From positions 1 through 46,494 of the forward strand of contig DASSWB010000119.1 in assembly GCA_035705495.1 (NCBI GenBank): a DNA stretch of 46,494 nucleotides, in the 5' to 3' direction. Within the stretch, counting starts at the first letter, position 1. Every line of letters starts with the position of its first letter. The notes under the pieces are model-generated. The model had not been told where the DNA came from and did no database searches. It saw nothing but the letters and a program-made list of their open reading frames with translations. Positions 8,353 to 16,663 of this stretch are shown here, one piece after another. The position numbers and the translations under genes were made by a program. The DNA comes from DASSWB01 sp035705495 (GTDB taxonomy: Bacteria; Bacteroidota; Bacteroidia; Flavobacteriales; Flavobacteriaceae).

Positions 8353-10572
8353 TTAATCCCTGTTTTCACGAGGTTTTCTATCGCGGTTGTCGCGCTTGTT
8401 GTCACGGTTTCCGCCATCGCGATTGTTATCGCGTGGTGGTCTTGCAACATAACCTTCTGGTTTTTCCAATAAAGCTTTTCTCGAAACTTTCGGTTTTCTG
8501 GTTTTAGGATCAATTCCGAAGTATTTCACTTCAAACACATCTCCCATATTCACCACATCAGTTACATTTTCGGTACGTTCCCACGCAAGTTCTGAAACGT
8601 GAAGTAAAACTTCATTTCCTTTGGCTTGGGTAAATTCTACCACCGCACCAAAATCCAATAATTTCACCACTTTCACTTCGTAGGTTTTACCAACTTCAGG
8701 CTTGAAAGTAATGGCTTTGATTCGTTTGATCACTTCATCAATTCCATTTTGATCTACACCCAAAATTTCGATAATACCTTTCTCGTCTTTTTCTTCGATA
8801 ACGATCGTAGTACCTGTTTCTTTTTGCATTTCTTGTATGACTTTTCCACCCGGCCCGATAACGGCACCAATGAAATCACCAGGAATTTCAACTTTCACCA
8901 TTTTAGGAGCGTGTGCTTTAACATCGGCTGCCGGCGTTGAAATACTTTCTTCCAATTTGCCCAAAATATGCAATCTACCTTCTCTTGCTTGTTTCAAGGC
9001 ATTGACCAAGATTTCATAAGAAAGTCCTTTAATCTTAATATCCATTTGACAAGCGGTAATACCATCGGCAGTACCTGTAACTTTAAAGTCCATGTCTCCC
9101 AAATGATCCTCATCACCTAAAATATCTGATAACACAGCATATTTTCCAGAATCCGCATCAGAAATCAATCCCATTGCAATTCCCGAAACTGGTTTTTTAA
9201 GTTGAACACCCGCATCCATCAATGCCATTGTTGCAGCACAAACCGTTGCCATCGAAGACGAACCGTTAGATTCTAAAACTTCGGAAACTACCCTGATTGT
9301 ATATGGGGATTCGTCCGGAACCATTCTTTTTAATGCGCGTTGTGCCAAGTTTCCGTGTCCAATTTCCCTTCTGGAAGTTCCGCGTAATGGGTAAGCTTCC
9401 CCAGTTGAAAATGGAGGAAAGTTGTAATGTAAATAAAATCTTTCTTCACCTTGGAAAGTTGGCAAATCCACTTGGTTTGCTTCTCTTGAAGTTCCCAAAG
9501 TAACAGTTGCCAAAGCTTGGGTTTCACCTCTTGTAAAAATAGCCGATCCGTGTGTAGAAGGCAGATAATCGATTTCCGTCCAGATTGGGCGGATCTCGTC
9601 TGTTTTTCTTCCATCCAAACGGATACCTTCGTTCAAGGTTAAATCCCGAACGGCCGCTTTTTGAGTTTCGTTGTAGTAACGTGAAACCAAATCGCCGTTT
9701 TCTTCCAATTCTTCTTCAGTAAAAAGTGCCTTTACTTCTTCTTTCAATTCTGAAAAAGCATCGGTACGGTCTTTTTTAGTGCTACTTGATTTCGCAATAT
9801 TGTAAGCTTTTTGATAAGTCGCTTCTTTTACTTTCGCCTGAATAGTTTCATCGGCTTTTTCACGCTCGTATTCACGGTCTTCTTTCTTTCCGAAAGCTTC
9901 CGCCAAACGACGCTGAGCAGCACATTGAACTTTAATGGCTTCATGTGCGAATTTGATAGCTTCTGCCATTTCTTCTTCAGAAACTTCATCCATTTCCCCT
10001 TCAACCATCATCACTGAATCTTCAGAAGCTCCAATAATCATGTCCAAATCAGCTTCTTCCATTTGTGATCTGCTCGGATTGATGAAGAATTCACCGTTAA
10101 TCCGACCTACGCGAACTTCAGAAATAGGCGCTTCAAAAGGAATATCCGACAACTGAATTGCTGCCGAAGCTGCCAATCCTGCAAGTGCATCGGGCATTAC
10201 ATCTTCATCGTGAGACATTAACTGGATCATTACCTGCGTCTCAAATTTATAATCTTTTGGAAACAATGGTCGCAATACACGATCTACCAATCTCATCACC
10301 AAAATTTCTTCGGTGCTTGGCCTGGCTTCCCTTTTAAAGAAACCACCTGGATAACGACCAGCAGCGGCAAATTTTTCACGGTAGTCCAAGGTCAATGGAA
10401 AGAAATCCATTGTAGTTGGTTTGTAGGAAGAAACAACGGTGCAAAGCAACATGGCTTTTCCCATTTGCACAACAACAGACCCATGGGCTTGTTTTGCCAA
10501 TTTTCCGGTCTCCATAGAAATGGTTCTTCCATCACCAAGATCTATGACCTCTCTAAATACTTGTGGTATCAT
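8353..10572 (-). CDS. pnp: polyribonucleotide nucleotidyltransferase (PNPase)
   Basis: A 739-residue phosphorolytic 3'-5' exoribonuclease that degrades RNA to nucleoside diphosphates, usually as a trimer in the cytoplasm. Domains: first RNase PH core from residue about 10 (FREVIDLGDGRTISMETGKLAKQA), a helical domain at about 230-310, a second catalytic core (GIRLDGRKTDEIRPI and FTRGETQALATVTLG; metal-site region MDFKVTGTADGITACQMDIK), a KH domain at about 565-620 (GAVIGPGGKVIQEMQ), an S1 domain (GKTYEVKVVKLLDFGAVVEF), and a basic/acidic RDN-rich tail (NRDGGNRDNKRDNRD) typical of Bacteroidetes. It lies downstream of rpsO as in many bacteria, but a terminator and a 223-bp gap separate the two here. 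Confidence 0.97.
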   Translation of the reverse strand: MIPQVFREVIDLGDGRTISMETGKLAKQAHGSVVVQMGKAMLLCTVVSSYKPTTMDFFPLTLDYREKFAAAGRYPGGFFKREARPSTEEILVMRLVDRVLRPLFPKDYKFETQVMIQLMSHDEDVMPDALAGLAASAAIQLSDIPFEAPISEVRVGRINGEFFINPSRSQMEEADLDMIIGASEDSVMMVEGEMDEVSEEEMAEAIKFAHEAIKVQCAAQRRLAEAFGKKEDREYEREKADETIQAKVKEATYQKAYNIAKSSSTKKDRTDAFSELKEEVKALFTEEELEENGDLVSRYYNETQKAAVRDLTLNEGIRLDGRKTDEIRPIWTEIDYLPSTHGSAIFTRGETQALATVTLGTSREANQVDLPTFQGEERFYLHYNFPPFSTGEAYPLRGTSRREIGHGNLAQRALKRMVPDESPYTIRVVSEVLESNGSSSMATVCAATMALMDAGVQLKKPVSGIAMGLISDADSGKYAVLSDILGDEDHLGDMDFKVTGTADGITACQMDIKIKGLSYEILVNALKQAREGRLHILGKLEESISTPAADVKAHAPKMVKVEIPGDFIGAVIGPGGKVIQEMQKETGTTIVIEEKDEKGIIEILGVDQNGIDEVIKRIKAITFKPEVGKTYEVKVVKLLDFGAVVEFTQAKGNEVLLHVSELAWERTENVTDVVNMGDVFEVKYFGIDPKTRKPKVSRKALLEKPEGYVARPPRDNNRDGGNRDNKRDNRDRKPRENRD

Positions 10573-10770
10573 AATTTTTTGAATTCAAAAATCTGCGCAC
10601 GGGCAGATACTGTTAAACAATGGTCGTTGTGTTGTTGTTGTTGTTGTGAAGTTGTTTTGTTGACCAATGAAAAACCAAAATGTAGCTTTTTCTATATGTG
10701 CTGATAAATTTTTATCAGTTCGAAAAATACGCAGAATTTACTCGAAATAAAAGTATTTTTCAGAATTAAA
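10573..10770 (-). promoter_or_regulatory. pnp leader with AAC repeat and small hairpin
   Basis: Upstream of pnp the transcribed strand contains (AAC)5 at 10645-10631, flanked by TGGTC/GACCA half-sites that could pair and leave the repeat in a loop. Nearer the gene is a perfect 6-bp hairpin (10591-10596 with 10603-10608) followed by TTTTTG. Further up is CTGATAAATTTTTATCAG at 10698-10715, a perfect dyad. This resembles a structured 5' leader; no TAnnTTTG box was found, so the transcription start is not placed. Confidence 0.4.
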
Positions 10771-10791
10771 AAAAGGGGCGCAAGGCCCCTT
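10767..10791 (-). terminator. Rho-independent terminator of rpsO
   Basis: AGGGGC (10774-10779) pairs with GCCCCT (10785-10790) around a 5-nt loop, followed on the minus strand by a T-rich run. It begins 5 bp past the rpsO stop. Confidence 0.88.
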
Positions 10792-10795
10792 GAAA

Positions 10796-11065
10796 TTATT
10801 TTCTCAATCCTAATTCTTTAATGATTGCCCGGTATCTCATGATATCCTTCTTCATCAAATAATCAAGTAAACTTCTTCTCTTACCTACCAATCTCACCAA
10901 AGAACGCTCAGTATTAAAATCTTTGCGGTTGTTCTTTAAGTGTTCTGTTAAATGGGCAATTCTAGCGGTGAACAAAGCAATTTGACCTTCAGCTGAACCA
11001 GTGTCGGTTTTGCTTTTACCGTGTTTTACGAAAATTTCTTCTTTAAACTCTTTTGATAAATACAT
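10796..11065 (-). CDS. rpsO: 30S ribosomal protein S15
   Basis: An 89-residue protein, the normal length for S15. The sequence MYLSKEFKEEIFVKHGKSKTDTGSAEGQIALFTARI covers the conserved TGSxExQIALLTxRI helix. HLKNNRKDFNTERSLVRLVGKRRSLLDYLMKKD contains the rRNA-binding core, with His-Leu-Lys and the GKRRSLLDYL signature. S15 is a primary binder of the 16S rRNA central domain and organises assembly of the 30S platform. It has its own -7 box (TATCTTTG) at 11126-11119 and a terminator, so it is probably monocistronic. A hairpin at the predicted mRNA 5' end may matter for stability or feedback. Confidence 0.97.
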   Translation of the reverse strand: MYLSKEFKEEIFVKHGKSKTDTGSAEGQIALFTARIAHLTEHLKNNRKDFNTERSLVRLVGKRRSLLDYLMKKDIMRYRAIIKELGLRK

Positions 11066-11118
11066 TCCAATATTGTTTTAAATGATTTTTATGTATTGAT
11101 AGATTTTCTATCAGGCGG

Positions 11119-11126
11119 CAAAGATA
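11119..11126 (-). promoter_or_regulatory. rpsO -7 promoter box
   Basis: TATCTTTG on the minus strand matches the Bacteroidetes -7 consensus TAnnTTTG. The predicted transcription start, about 5-6 bases on, falls at the foot of a perfect 7-bp hairpin (TGATAGA / TCTATCA, 11113-11097). The -33 TTG is not exact. Confidence 0.6.
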
Positions 11127-11188
11127 ATGTTATTTTTATAACTGGAAACTTTCTCTATATTTTTTATTTCCTAAAAAAAATTCCCGTT

Positions 11189-12046
11189 TTATGCCCTCAA
11201 AGGCCTGTTCATGATCAAATCCAGATATTGATTTACCTTGTCTTTTAATTCCGATCTTTTTGTGATGAAATCCAAGAAACCGTGTTCCAACAAAAATTCC
11301 GAAGTTTGAAAATCTTCAGGTAAATCTTTTCCGGTTGTATCTTTTACAACACGCGGACCAGCAAACCCGATTAAAGCTCCCGGTTCAGCAATGTTGATAT
11401 CGCCCAACATGGCAAACGAAGCTGTTGTTCCTCCTGTTGTCGGATCTGTACACAATGATATATAAGGTAATTTGGCTTCGGCCATTTGCGCCAATTTAAC
11501 TGATGTTTTTGCCAACTGCATTAAAGAATAAGCAGCTTCCATCATTCGGGCTCCACCGGATTTCGAAATGACCATCAAAGGCAAATTGTTTTTAATGGCA
11601 TAGTCGGCTGCACGTGCAATTTTTTCACCTACTACCGATCCCATCGATCCGCCAATGAAAGCAAAATCCATACAGGCAACCACCAAATCCAAACCTTTCG
11701 ATTTTCCCACCGCTGTGCGAACCGCATCTTTCAAACCTGTTTTGGCCTGTGCGTCGCGTAAACGATCGGTATATTTTTTTGTGTCTGTAAATTCAAGCGG
11801 ATCTTTAGATTCCAGATTGGCATCGAGTTCCTTAAATTCGTTGTTATCAAATAAAATTTGAAAATATTCCTTACTTCCAATCCTCACGTGATAACCATCT
11901 TCCGGACTTACGTAAAAATTTCGTTCAAGTTGTTCCGCATCTACAATTTTACCCGTAGGCGATTTGTACCACAAACCTTTTGGCACATCTTTCTTGTCTT
12001 CGGTAGCGGTTTGTATTCCTTTTTGTGTTCTTTTAAACCAAGCCAT
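11189..12046 (-). CDS. accD: acetyl-CoA carboxylase carboxyltransferase subunit beta
   Basis: A 285-residue protein that, with AccA, transfers the carboxyl group from carboxybiotin to acetyl-CoA to give malonyl-CoA for fatty acid synthesis. The crotonase-fold core is well conserved: CMDFAFIGGSMGSVVGEKIARA, MVISKSGGARMMEAAYSLMQ, and SLCTDPTTGGTTASFAMLGD with IAEPGALIGFAGPRV. The N-terminal segment aligns with the usual zinc ribbon (KGLWYKSPTGKIVDAEQLERN and YVSPEDGYHVRIG), but all four zinc-binding cysteines are replaced. It is preceded by the aldolase gene on the same strand with a 164-bp gap containing a palindromic repeat. Confidence 0.96.
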   Translation of the reverse strand: MAWFKRTQKGIQTATEDKKDVPKGLWYKSPTGKIVDAEQLERNFYVSPEDGYHVRIGSKEYFQILFDNNEFKELDANLESKDPLEFTDTKKYTDRLRDAQAKTGLKDAVRTAVGKSKGLDLVVACMDFAFIGGSMGSVVGEKIARAADYAIKNNLPLMVISKSGGARMMEAAYSLMQLAKTSVKLAQMAEAKLPYISLCTDPTTGGTTASFAMLGDINIAEPGALIGFAGPRVVKDTTGKDLPEDFQTSEFLLEHGFLDFITKRSELKDKVNQYLDLIMNRPLRA

Positions 12047-12118
12047 TTTTAATGTTTTTTCCAGTTTTTCATTTTAGAAAAACAAGTTCTGTTTGTTCGA
12101 AATTATCGCTCCTTTTCT

Positions 12119-12187
12119 GTCAATTCGAGCGGAGTCGAGAATCTTACTTTCTGCCAATGAGATATTTCGACTTCGCTCAATATGACA
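12119..12187. repeat. imperfect palindromic dispersed repeat
   Basis: TGTCAATTCGAGCGGAGTCG at 12119-12138 is an imperfect inverted copy of 12161-12187, which ends CTTCGCTCAATATGACA. The pair forms a long hairpin between accD and the aldolase gene. GTCA-TTCGAGCG-AGTCGA palindromes of this kind are, from memory, scattered through flavobacterial genomes; the 110-bp tandem units at the right end of the window are built on a related GTCATTC theme. Confidence 0.6.
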
Positions 12188-12210
12188 CATTAGCACTTTC
12201 AGAAATTAGA

Positions 12211-13278
12211 CTACAACGTATTTACATTGTTCAAATCTTCAAAAGCCTTTTTCAATCTAGCTTTGAAAGTCAGTTCACCTTCGCGTAACCATTTTCTCGG
12301 GTCGTAATGTTTTTTATTTGGTTGATCGCTTCCTTCCGGATTTCCGATTTGGGTTTTTAGATAATCAATATTGTTCACCATATAATCGCGGATTCCTTCG
12401 GTAAAAGCAAATTGCAAATCGGTATCGATGTTCATTTTAATTACGCCGTACCCGATGGCTTCACGAATTTCTTCCAAAGTTGATCCACTTCCGCCGTGAA
12501 AAACAAAATCGATTGTATTTTCGGGTAAATTGAATTTTTTAGAAACAAAATCCTGTGAATTTTTCAATATTACCGGCGTCAGTTTTACGTTTCCAGGTTT
12601 ATAAACGCCGTGAACGTTTCCGAAAGCTGCCGCAATCGTAAATTGATCACTTACTTTCATCAATTCCTCGTAAGCATAGGCCACTTCTTCAGGTTGTGTG
12701 TACAATTTAGAAGAATCAACTCCTGTATTATCAACACCATCTTCTTCCCCACCCGTAACGCCGAGTTCAATTTCTAAAGTGATGCCCATTTTGCTCATTC
12801 GGGCCAAATATTTTTTACAAATTTCAATATTTTCTTCAATCGGTTCTTCCGAAAGATCAATCATGTGCGAGCTGTAAAGCGGTTTTCCGAATTGTTCGAA
12901 ATGTTTTTCGCTCGCATCTAGAAGTCCGTCAAGCCAAGGCAGTAATTTTTTTGCGCAATGATCTGTATGTAAAATCACGGTTGCTCCGTACAACTCAGCC
13001 AACTCATGAATATGTTTGGCTCCTGCCACACCTCCGGCAATTGCAGCTTTTTGATTTTCGTTTGAAAGACCTTTTCCTGCATTGAAAGCCGCACCACCAT
13101 TACTGAATTGAATGATAACAGGCGACTTTAATTCAGCAGCAGTTTCAAGCACTGAATTGATTGAACTTGAACCAATCACATTAACCGCAGGCAAGGCAAA
13201 ACCTTTGCTTTTTGCATATTTAAAGATTTCTTGAACTTCTTTTCCTGTTGCTACTCCGGGTTTAATACTATGATTCAT
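12211..13278 (-). CDS. fbaA: class II fructose-bisphosphate aldolase
   Basis: A 355-residue zinc-dependent aldolase that cleaves fructose-1,6-bisphosphate to glyceraldehyde-3-phosphate and dihydroxyacetone phosphate in glycolysis and gluconeogenesis. Class IIA features: N-terminal MNHSIKPGVATGKEV, FALPAVNVIGSSSIN, the zinc-ligand segment ILHTDHCAKKLLPW, the helix with EIELGVTGGEEDGVDN, FGNVHGVYKPGNVKL, DFVFHGGSGST for the phosphate site, and VIKMNIDTDLQ. Length is that of the E. coli FbaA type. ATG at 13278 is chosen rather than the TTG two codons upstream; the family normally starts a few residues before KPGV. A TATTTTTG box at 13310-13303 gives a leader of about 20 nt. Confidence 0.95.
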   Translation of the reverse strand: MNHSIKPGVATGKEVQEIFKYAKSKGFALPAVNVIGSSSINSVLETAAELKSPVIIQFSNGGAAFNAGKGLSNENQKAAIAGGVAGAKHIHELAELYGATVILHTDHCAKKLLPWLDGLLDASEKHFEQFGKPLYSSHMIDLSEEPIEENIEICKKYLARMSKMGITLEIELGVTGGEEDGVDNTGVDSSKLYTQPEEVAYAYEELMKVSDQFTIAAAFGNVHGVYKPGNVKLTPVILKNSQDFVSKKFNLPENTIDFVFHGGSGSTLEEIREAIGYGVIKMNIDTDLQFAFTEGIRDYMVNNIDYLKTQIGNPEGSDQPNKKHYDPRKWLREGELTFKARLKKAFEDLNNVNTL

Positions 13279-13302
13279 GTCCAATTTGATTTTTTGAATT
13301 TA

Positions 13303-13310
13303 CAAAAATA
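13303..13310 (-). promoter_or_regulatory. fbaA -7 promoter box
   Basis: TATTTTTG on the minus strand, 24 bp before the ATG, matches TAnnTTTG. No clear -33 TTG at the usual distance. Confidence 0.5.
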
Positions 13311-13323
13311 AGAAAATGACTGT

Positions 13324-15882
13324 TTAAAAAGGATAATTAATACCGAAATTATAAACGGCGTGCGGGAAATTATAGTCGTTAAACCATCTGCTTCCTTCGG
13401 GTTTCGCCGGATCATAAGTTTTAAAACCAACATCGACGCGTATTACAAAAAAATCGAGATCATACCTTAATCCAAATCCCGAACCGACTGCAATATCTTT
13501 TAAGTCTGATAAAGAGGTGAATGTAGAAGCTTCATCTTCAACCACATCAAGCGCATTCCATATATTTCCCACATCAACAAAAAATGCGCTGTGCAGATCT
13601 CCTATCAGTTGAAAGCGGTACTCGGCATTGAATGCCAACTTAAAATTCGCTTCATTAAATTCATTTAGGCCACCACTACTCCCGGGACCTAATTCATAAG
13701 GTTGCCATGCACGATTGTCGTTGGGTCCACCCGCGAAAAAACTTCGTGAAAAAGGTATGCTATTGGCATTGCCATAGGGAATTGCAATTCCGCCAAACGC
13801 TCTCGTGGCTATAATATTCTGCCGTCCGAGATCCCAATGTTTAATATAATCGATTTCTGTTTTTATGTATTGTGAAAAATTCACTCCCATAACCCTATAT
13901 CTTCCTTCCGAATCTTGTTCCAGATTGGCCAGTTTGGAAATTCCGGACAGGAAATTTCCTGCCGATTCCAGTTTTACACGCAACCTCTGGAAGTCTTCAT
14001 CATAAATATCCTCTTTGGTATTGTGTATATAAGTGAAACTTGAACCAAAAATCAGGTTGTTTTCGGAAAGTCTATTTTTTCGTTCCCGAATATTATTAAC
14101 CTCATTGCGTTGCTGCTGATTTAATCCAGTAGTCGCTCCATTTCCCGCAACCACATCTGAGATAAAACTATTGGCGCCTTCGGGAATCGTTAAATTGCCG
14201 GCTTCATTGAAATAATCTGAATTTGTGGAAACATTGGAGCTTTGGGCAATTTCATTCAATTCGCTGTACGAATTCCTATAAACATTGAAATAATTATTCG
14301 TGTTCAAATTGCGTACGTATTGTATGTCCAAGAGATCAAATCGATGTGTGATTTCTTCGGAAGGAAACCATCTATAATTTAAAATTCCCGTAATATTTTG
14401 TCTGTCCAGTCCTATATTGTTCTGCGCACTAACCCCAGCGCTCAAAGATGTAAAAGGAAACATGGTTTTAGGAATAATTTGGTCTGAATTGAAAGGCAAA
14501 AAGAGCCGCGGAAAAGTCAGTTTAACATCGGCTCCGACTTCTGAAATATTGAAAAATTTATCCTCACTATCTGCCGCATCCTTTGAAGATCCTATTGTGG
14601 TTCTCCCAGAAATCTCCAAGGTTTCTGCTCCTTTAAAAACATTTCTAATGGAAAAAACACCTCCAAAAGAAATTCCGATATCCTGAATATTGTTTTGGGA
14701 AACATCAACATCAAAATTCAACCCGATTTTGGGAAGCGGTGTTAGAAAAATATTGGCAATCAGTCCTGGATGAAGGCTATCATCAGGATCTGGAATGTAT
14801 TCAATATTTGGATATTTAAAATGTCGTAATTGATTGATTCGGTTATAAGTCAATACCCTCAAAGAGTCTTTAAATACTCCACCTGGCTTTATAAAAACCG
14901 CATCAGAAATTGCACTTGGCTTGTATTCCAACGGACCATAACTATAAATATAATAGCCTTCATAAAATGCACTATCGGTCAGCGGTTGGTTTCGATTCTC
15001 ATAATCAAAATTTGACACAACATTGACCCTATTGATATTATGGACATAAAATGGAACGCGTTTCGTACTATCACCACTTGTAACGGGGCGGTTTCGAATA
15101 ATGACCGTGGCGTTGGTTTTATGGTCCGTATTAATGGTGTCGGCCTCGAAAGTCAGATAATCTTGTTCAAAATGATAAAGCCCACTATTTCTGAATATTT
15201 CGGTCAGCCGATCTCGTTCAGCATTAAAATCGGAGGTTTTATATTGCACTCCCGACTGAATTCTGGAGTCGGCTGCATGAAGACGATAGATGGAATCGGC
15301 TACAGGAGAATCTATCCTGGTTTTTATGGAATCAACAATGTACGGTTTATGGGTTTTCACGAAATAATCCACCACTGCTTTCCGAGATTCTAGGGAATCA
15401 ATTTTATATTCCGCTTCAACGTTAAACCAACCATTGTTCCAGTAATAGGATTTCAGTCGGTTGACAGATTTTTGAATCCGTTCTTTGTCTATTATCGCAG
15501 GTGCTTCCCCTGCATTTTTTAAAAATTCATTAAATTCAACGTAGGAACGATTTAGAGCCAAGACCTGTTTTTCAGACAGAAGCTTGTTCCATCGTTGTTT
15601 TCGTTTTGGCTTTTTATTGATCCAAGCTTGAAAAGTGGAATCAGGGTTTGGTTTGGCAAGATTGTAAATATGTAATTTAAAAGGAATGCCCAACAACCGT
15701 GAATTTGGTTGCTGATAAAGAAGATTTTCAATTTGTTTATCCTTTACTTCTACACTATCATTGTAAATATTGTTCTCAATGAGCAGCAATTCATCAGAAT
15801 CTACTCTTTTTAAGGCATTACAAGATAATAAACAAATAAAAATAACAAGGAATAATGATATTTTTGCAATTCGAGAGTTCAA
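13324..15882 (-). CDS. tamL: TamL-type outer-membrane lipoprotein (BamA/TamA family)
   Basis: An 852-residue Omp85-superfamily protein. The N-terminus is a lipoprotein signal (VIFICLLSC, Cys about residue 21), the mark of the Bacteroidetes TamL group. POTRA-like segments occupy about residues 25-400 (RIQKSVNRLKSYYWNNGWFN, RVLTYNRINQLRHFKYPNIEY). The C-terminal 16-stranded barrel domain runs from about 400 to the terminal aromatic (YNFGINYPF), with the RSFFAGGPNDNRAWQPYELG loop typical of BamA/TamA strands. Homologues assemble outer-membrane proteins. The start is TTG at 15882: no ATG is in frame nearby, AAGGAA precedes it at good spacing, and a TATTTTTG box lies at 15909-15902. Confidence 0.88.
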   Translation of the reverse strand: MNSRIAKISLFLVIFICLLSCNALKRVDSDELLLIENNIYNDSVEVKDKQIENLLYQQPNSRLLGIPFKLHIYNLAKPNPDSTFQAWINKKPKRKQRWNKLLSEKQVLALNRSYVEFNEFLKNAGEAPAIIDKERIQKSVNRLKSYYWNNGWFNVEAEYKIDSLESRKAVVDYFVKTHKPYIVDSIKTRIDSPVADSIYRLHAADSRIQSGVQYKTSDFNAERDRLTEIFRNSGLYHFEQDYLTFEADTINTDHKTNATVIIRNRPVTSGDSTKRVPFYVHNINRVNVVSNFDYENRNQPLTDSAFYEGYYIYSYGPLEYKPSAISDAVFIKPGGVFKDSLRVLTYNRINQLRHFKYPNIEYIPDPDDSLHPGLIANIFLTPLPKIGLNFDVDVSQNNIQDIGISFGGVFSIRNVFKGAETLEISGRTTIGSSKDAADSEDKFFNISEVGADVKLTFPRLFLPFNSDQIIPKTMFPFTSLSAGVSAQNNIGLDRQNITGILNYRWFPSEEITHRFDLLDIQYVRNLNTNNYFNVYRNSYSELNEIAQSSNVSTNSDYFNEAGNLTIPEGANSFISDVVAGNGATTGLNQQQRNEVNNIRERKNRLSENNLIFGSSFTYIHNTKEDIYDEDFQRLRVKLESAGNFLSGISKLANLEQDSEGRYRVMGVNFSQYIKTEIDYIKHWDLGRQNIIATRAFGGIAIPYGNANSIPFSRSFFAGGPNDNRAWQPYELGPGSSGGLNEFNEANFKLAFNAEYRFQLIGDLHSAFFVDVGNIWNALDVVEDEASTFTSLSDLKDIAVGSGFGLRYDLDFFVIRVDVGFKTYDPAKPEGSRWFNDYNFPHAVYNFGINYPF

Positions 15883-15901
15883 ATATTTCCTTTTAAGGTT
15901 T

Positions 15902-15909
15902 CAAAAATA
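15902..15909 (-). promoter_or_regulatory. tamL -7 promoter box
   Basis: TATTTTTG on the minus strand, 19 bp before the TTG start. The predicted leader is about 14 nt and holds the AAGGAA ribosome-binding site. It sits in the 37-bp divergent gap with the RNA methyltransferase gene. Confidence 0.55.
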
Positions 15910-15919
15910 CATCTTTTGT

Positions 15920-16663
15920 ATGGTTAGTAAAAGCCAATTAAAACTTATAACGTCGCTTGCCCAAAAAAAGTACCGCAACCGTCACGGACTCTTTATTGTT
16001 GAGGGCATCAAGAATATTGAAGAGTTCTTGAAATCATCTTTCGAACTTCAGGCACTTTTCACTACGGAAGCTATTTTTCAAGCTGAAAAATCCAAAACTT
16101 TTTTTATTGAATTATCCGAATTAAAACAGATTTCACAACTTACCACCCCTCAAATCGCATTGGCCATTTTTCAGATTCCCAAGCCAAAACCGTTGTTTTA
16201 CTCCAATCTCATTGTGGCTTTGGATGGAGTTCGGGATCCTGGAAATTTGGGAACCATCATCCGGTTGTGTGATTGGTTTGATGTTACTGATTTGGTATGC
16301 TCCCTTGATACCGTTGATTGTTACAACCCTAAAGTAGTGCAATCAAGCATGGGTTCTTTGTCACGTGTAAACGTCCATTTTTTGGATTTGAAAAATTTCA
16401 TTCAGGAAGCCCCAAAACATATCCCGGTATATGGAAGTTTCATGAATGGAAACAATATTTACAAAGAAGCAATTTCTTCTTCGGAAGGCATTCTTTTGAT
16501 GGGAAATGAAGCAAACGGTATTTCTTCGGAAATTGGAGATTTGGTGACCCATCGTATTTCAATTCCGCAGTTTGGTGAAGGAAAGACTGAAAGTTTAAAC
16601 GTTGCCACCGCAACTTCAATAATCTTAAGTGAGTTTAAAAGAAATATTTTTACTGAAAAGTAA
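15920..16663 (+). CDS. SpoU/TrmH-family RNA 2'-O-methyltransferase
   Basis: A 247-residue SPOUT-class enzyme that uses SAM to methylate a ribose 2'-OH in rRNA or tRNA; the target nucleotide cannot be read. An N-terminal substrate-binding domain (LITSLAQKKYRNRHGLFIVEGIKNIEEFL) precedes the knotted domain. Motif 1 is GVRDPGNLGTIIRLCDWF, motif 2 is LLMGNEANGIS, and motif 3 is ISIPQFGEGKTESLNVATATSIILSEF. The reading frame is open further upstream, but that part would overlap tamL. ATG at 15920 begins MVSKSQLKLITSLAQKKYR, the family's normal start. Its 3' end overlaps porT tail to tail by 14 bp. Confidence 0.92.
   Translation: MVSKSQLKLITSLAQKKYRNRHGLFIVEGIKNIEEFLKSSFELQALFTTEAIFQAEKSKTFFIELSELKQISQLTTPQIALAIFQIPKPKPLFYSNLIVALDGVRDPGNLGTIIRLCDWFDVTDLVCSLDTVDCYNPKVVQSSMGSLSRVNVHFLDLKNFIQEAPKHIPVYGSFMNGNNIYKEAISSSEGILLMGNEANGISSEIGDLVTHRISIPQFGEGKTESLNVATATSIILSEFKRNIFTEK

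Noticed and set aside
15770..15919. 50-codon N-terminal extension of the SpoU-type methyltransferase
   Set aside because: It lies on the opposite strand of the tamL signal-peptide region and across the tamL promoter. Homologues begin at the ATG at 15920.
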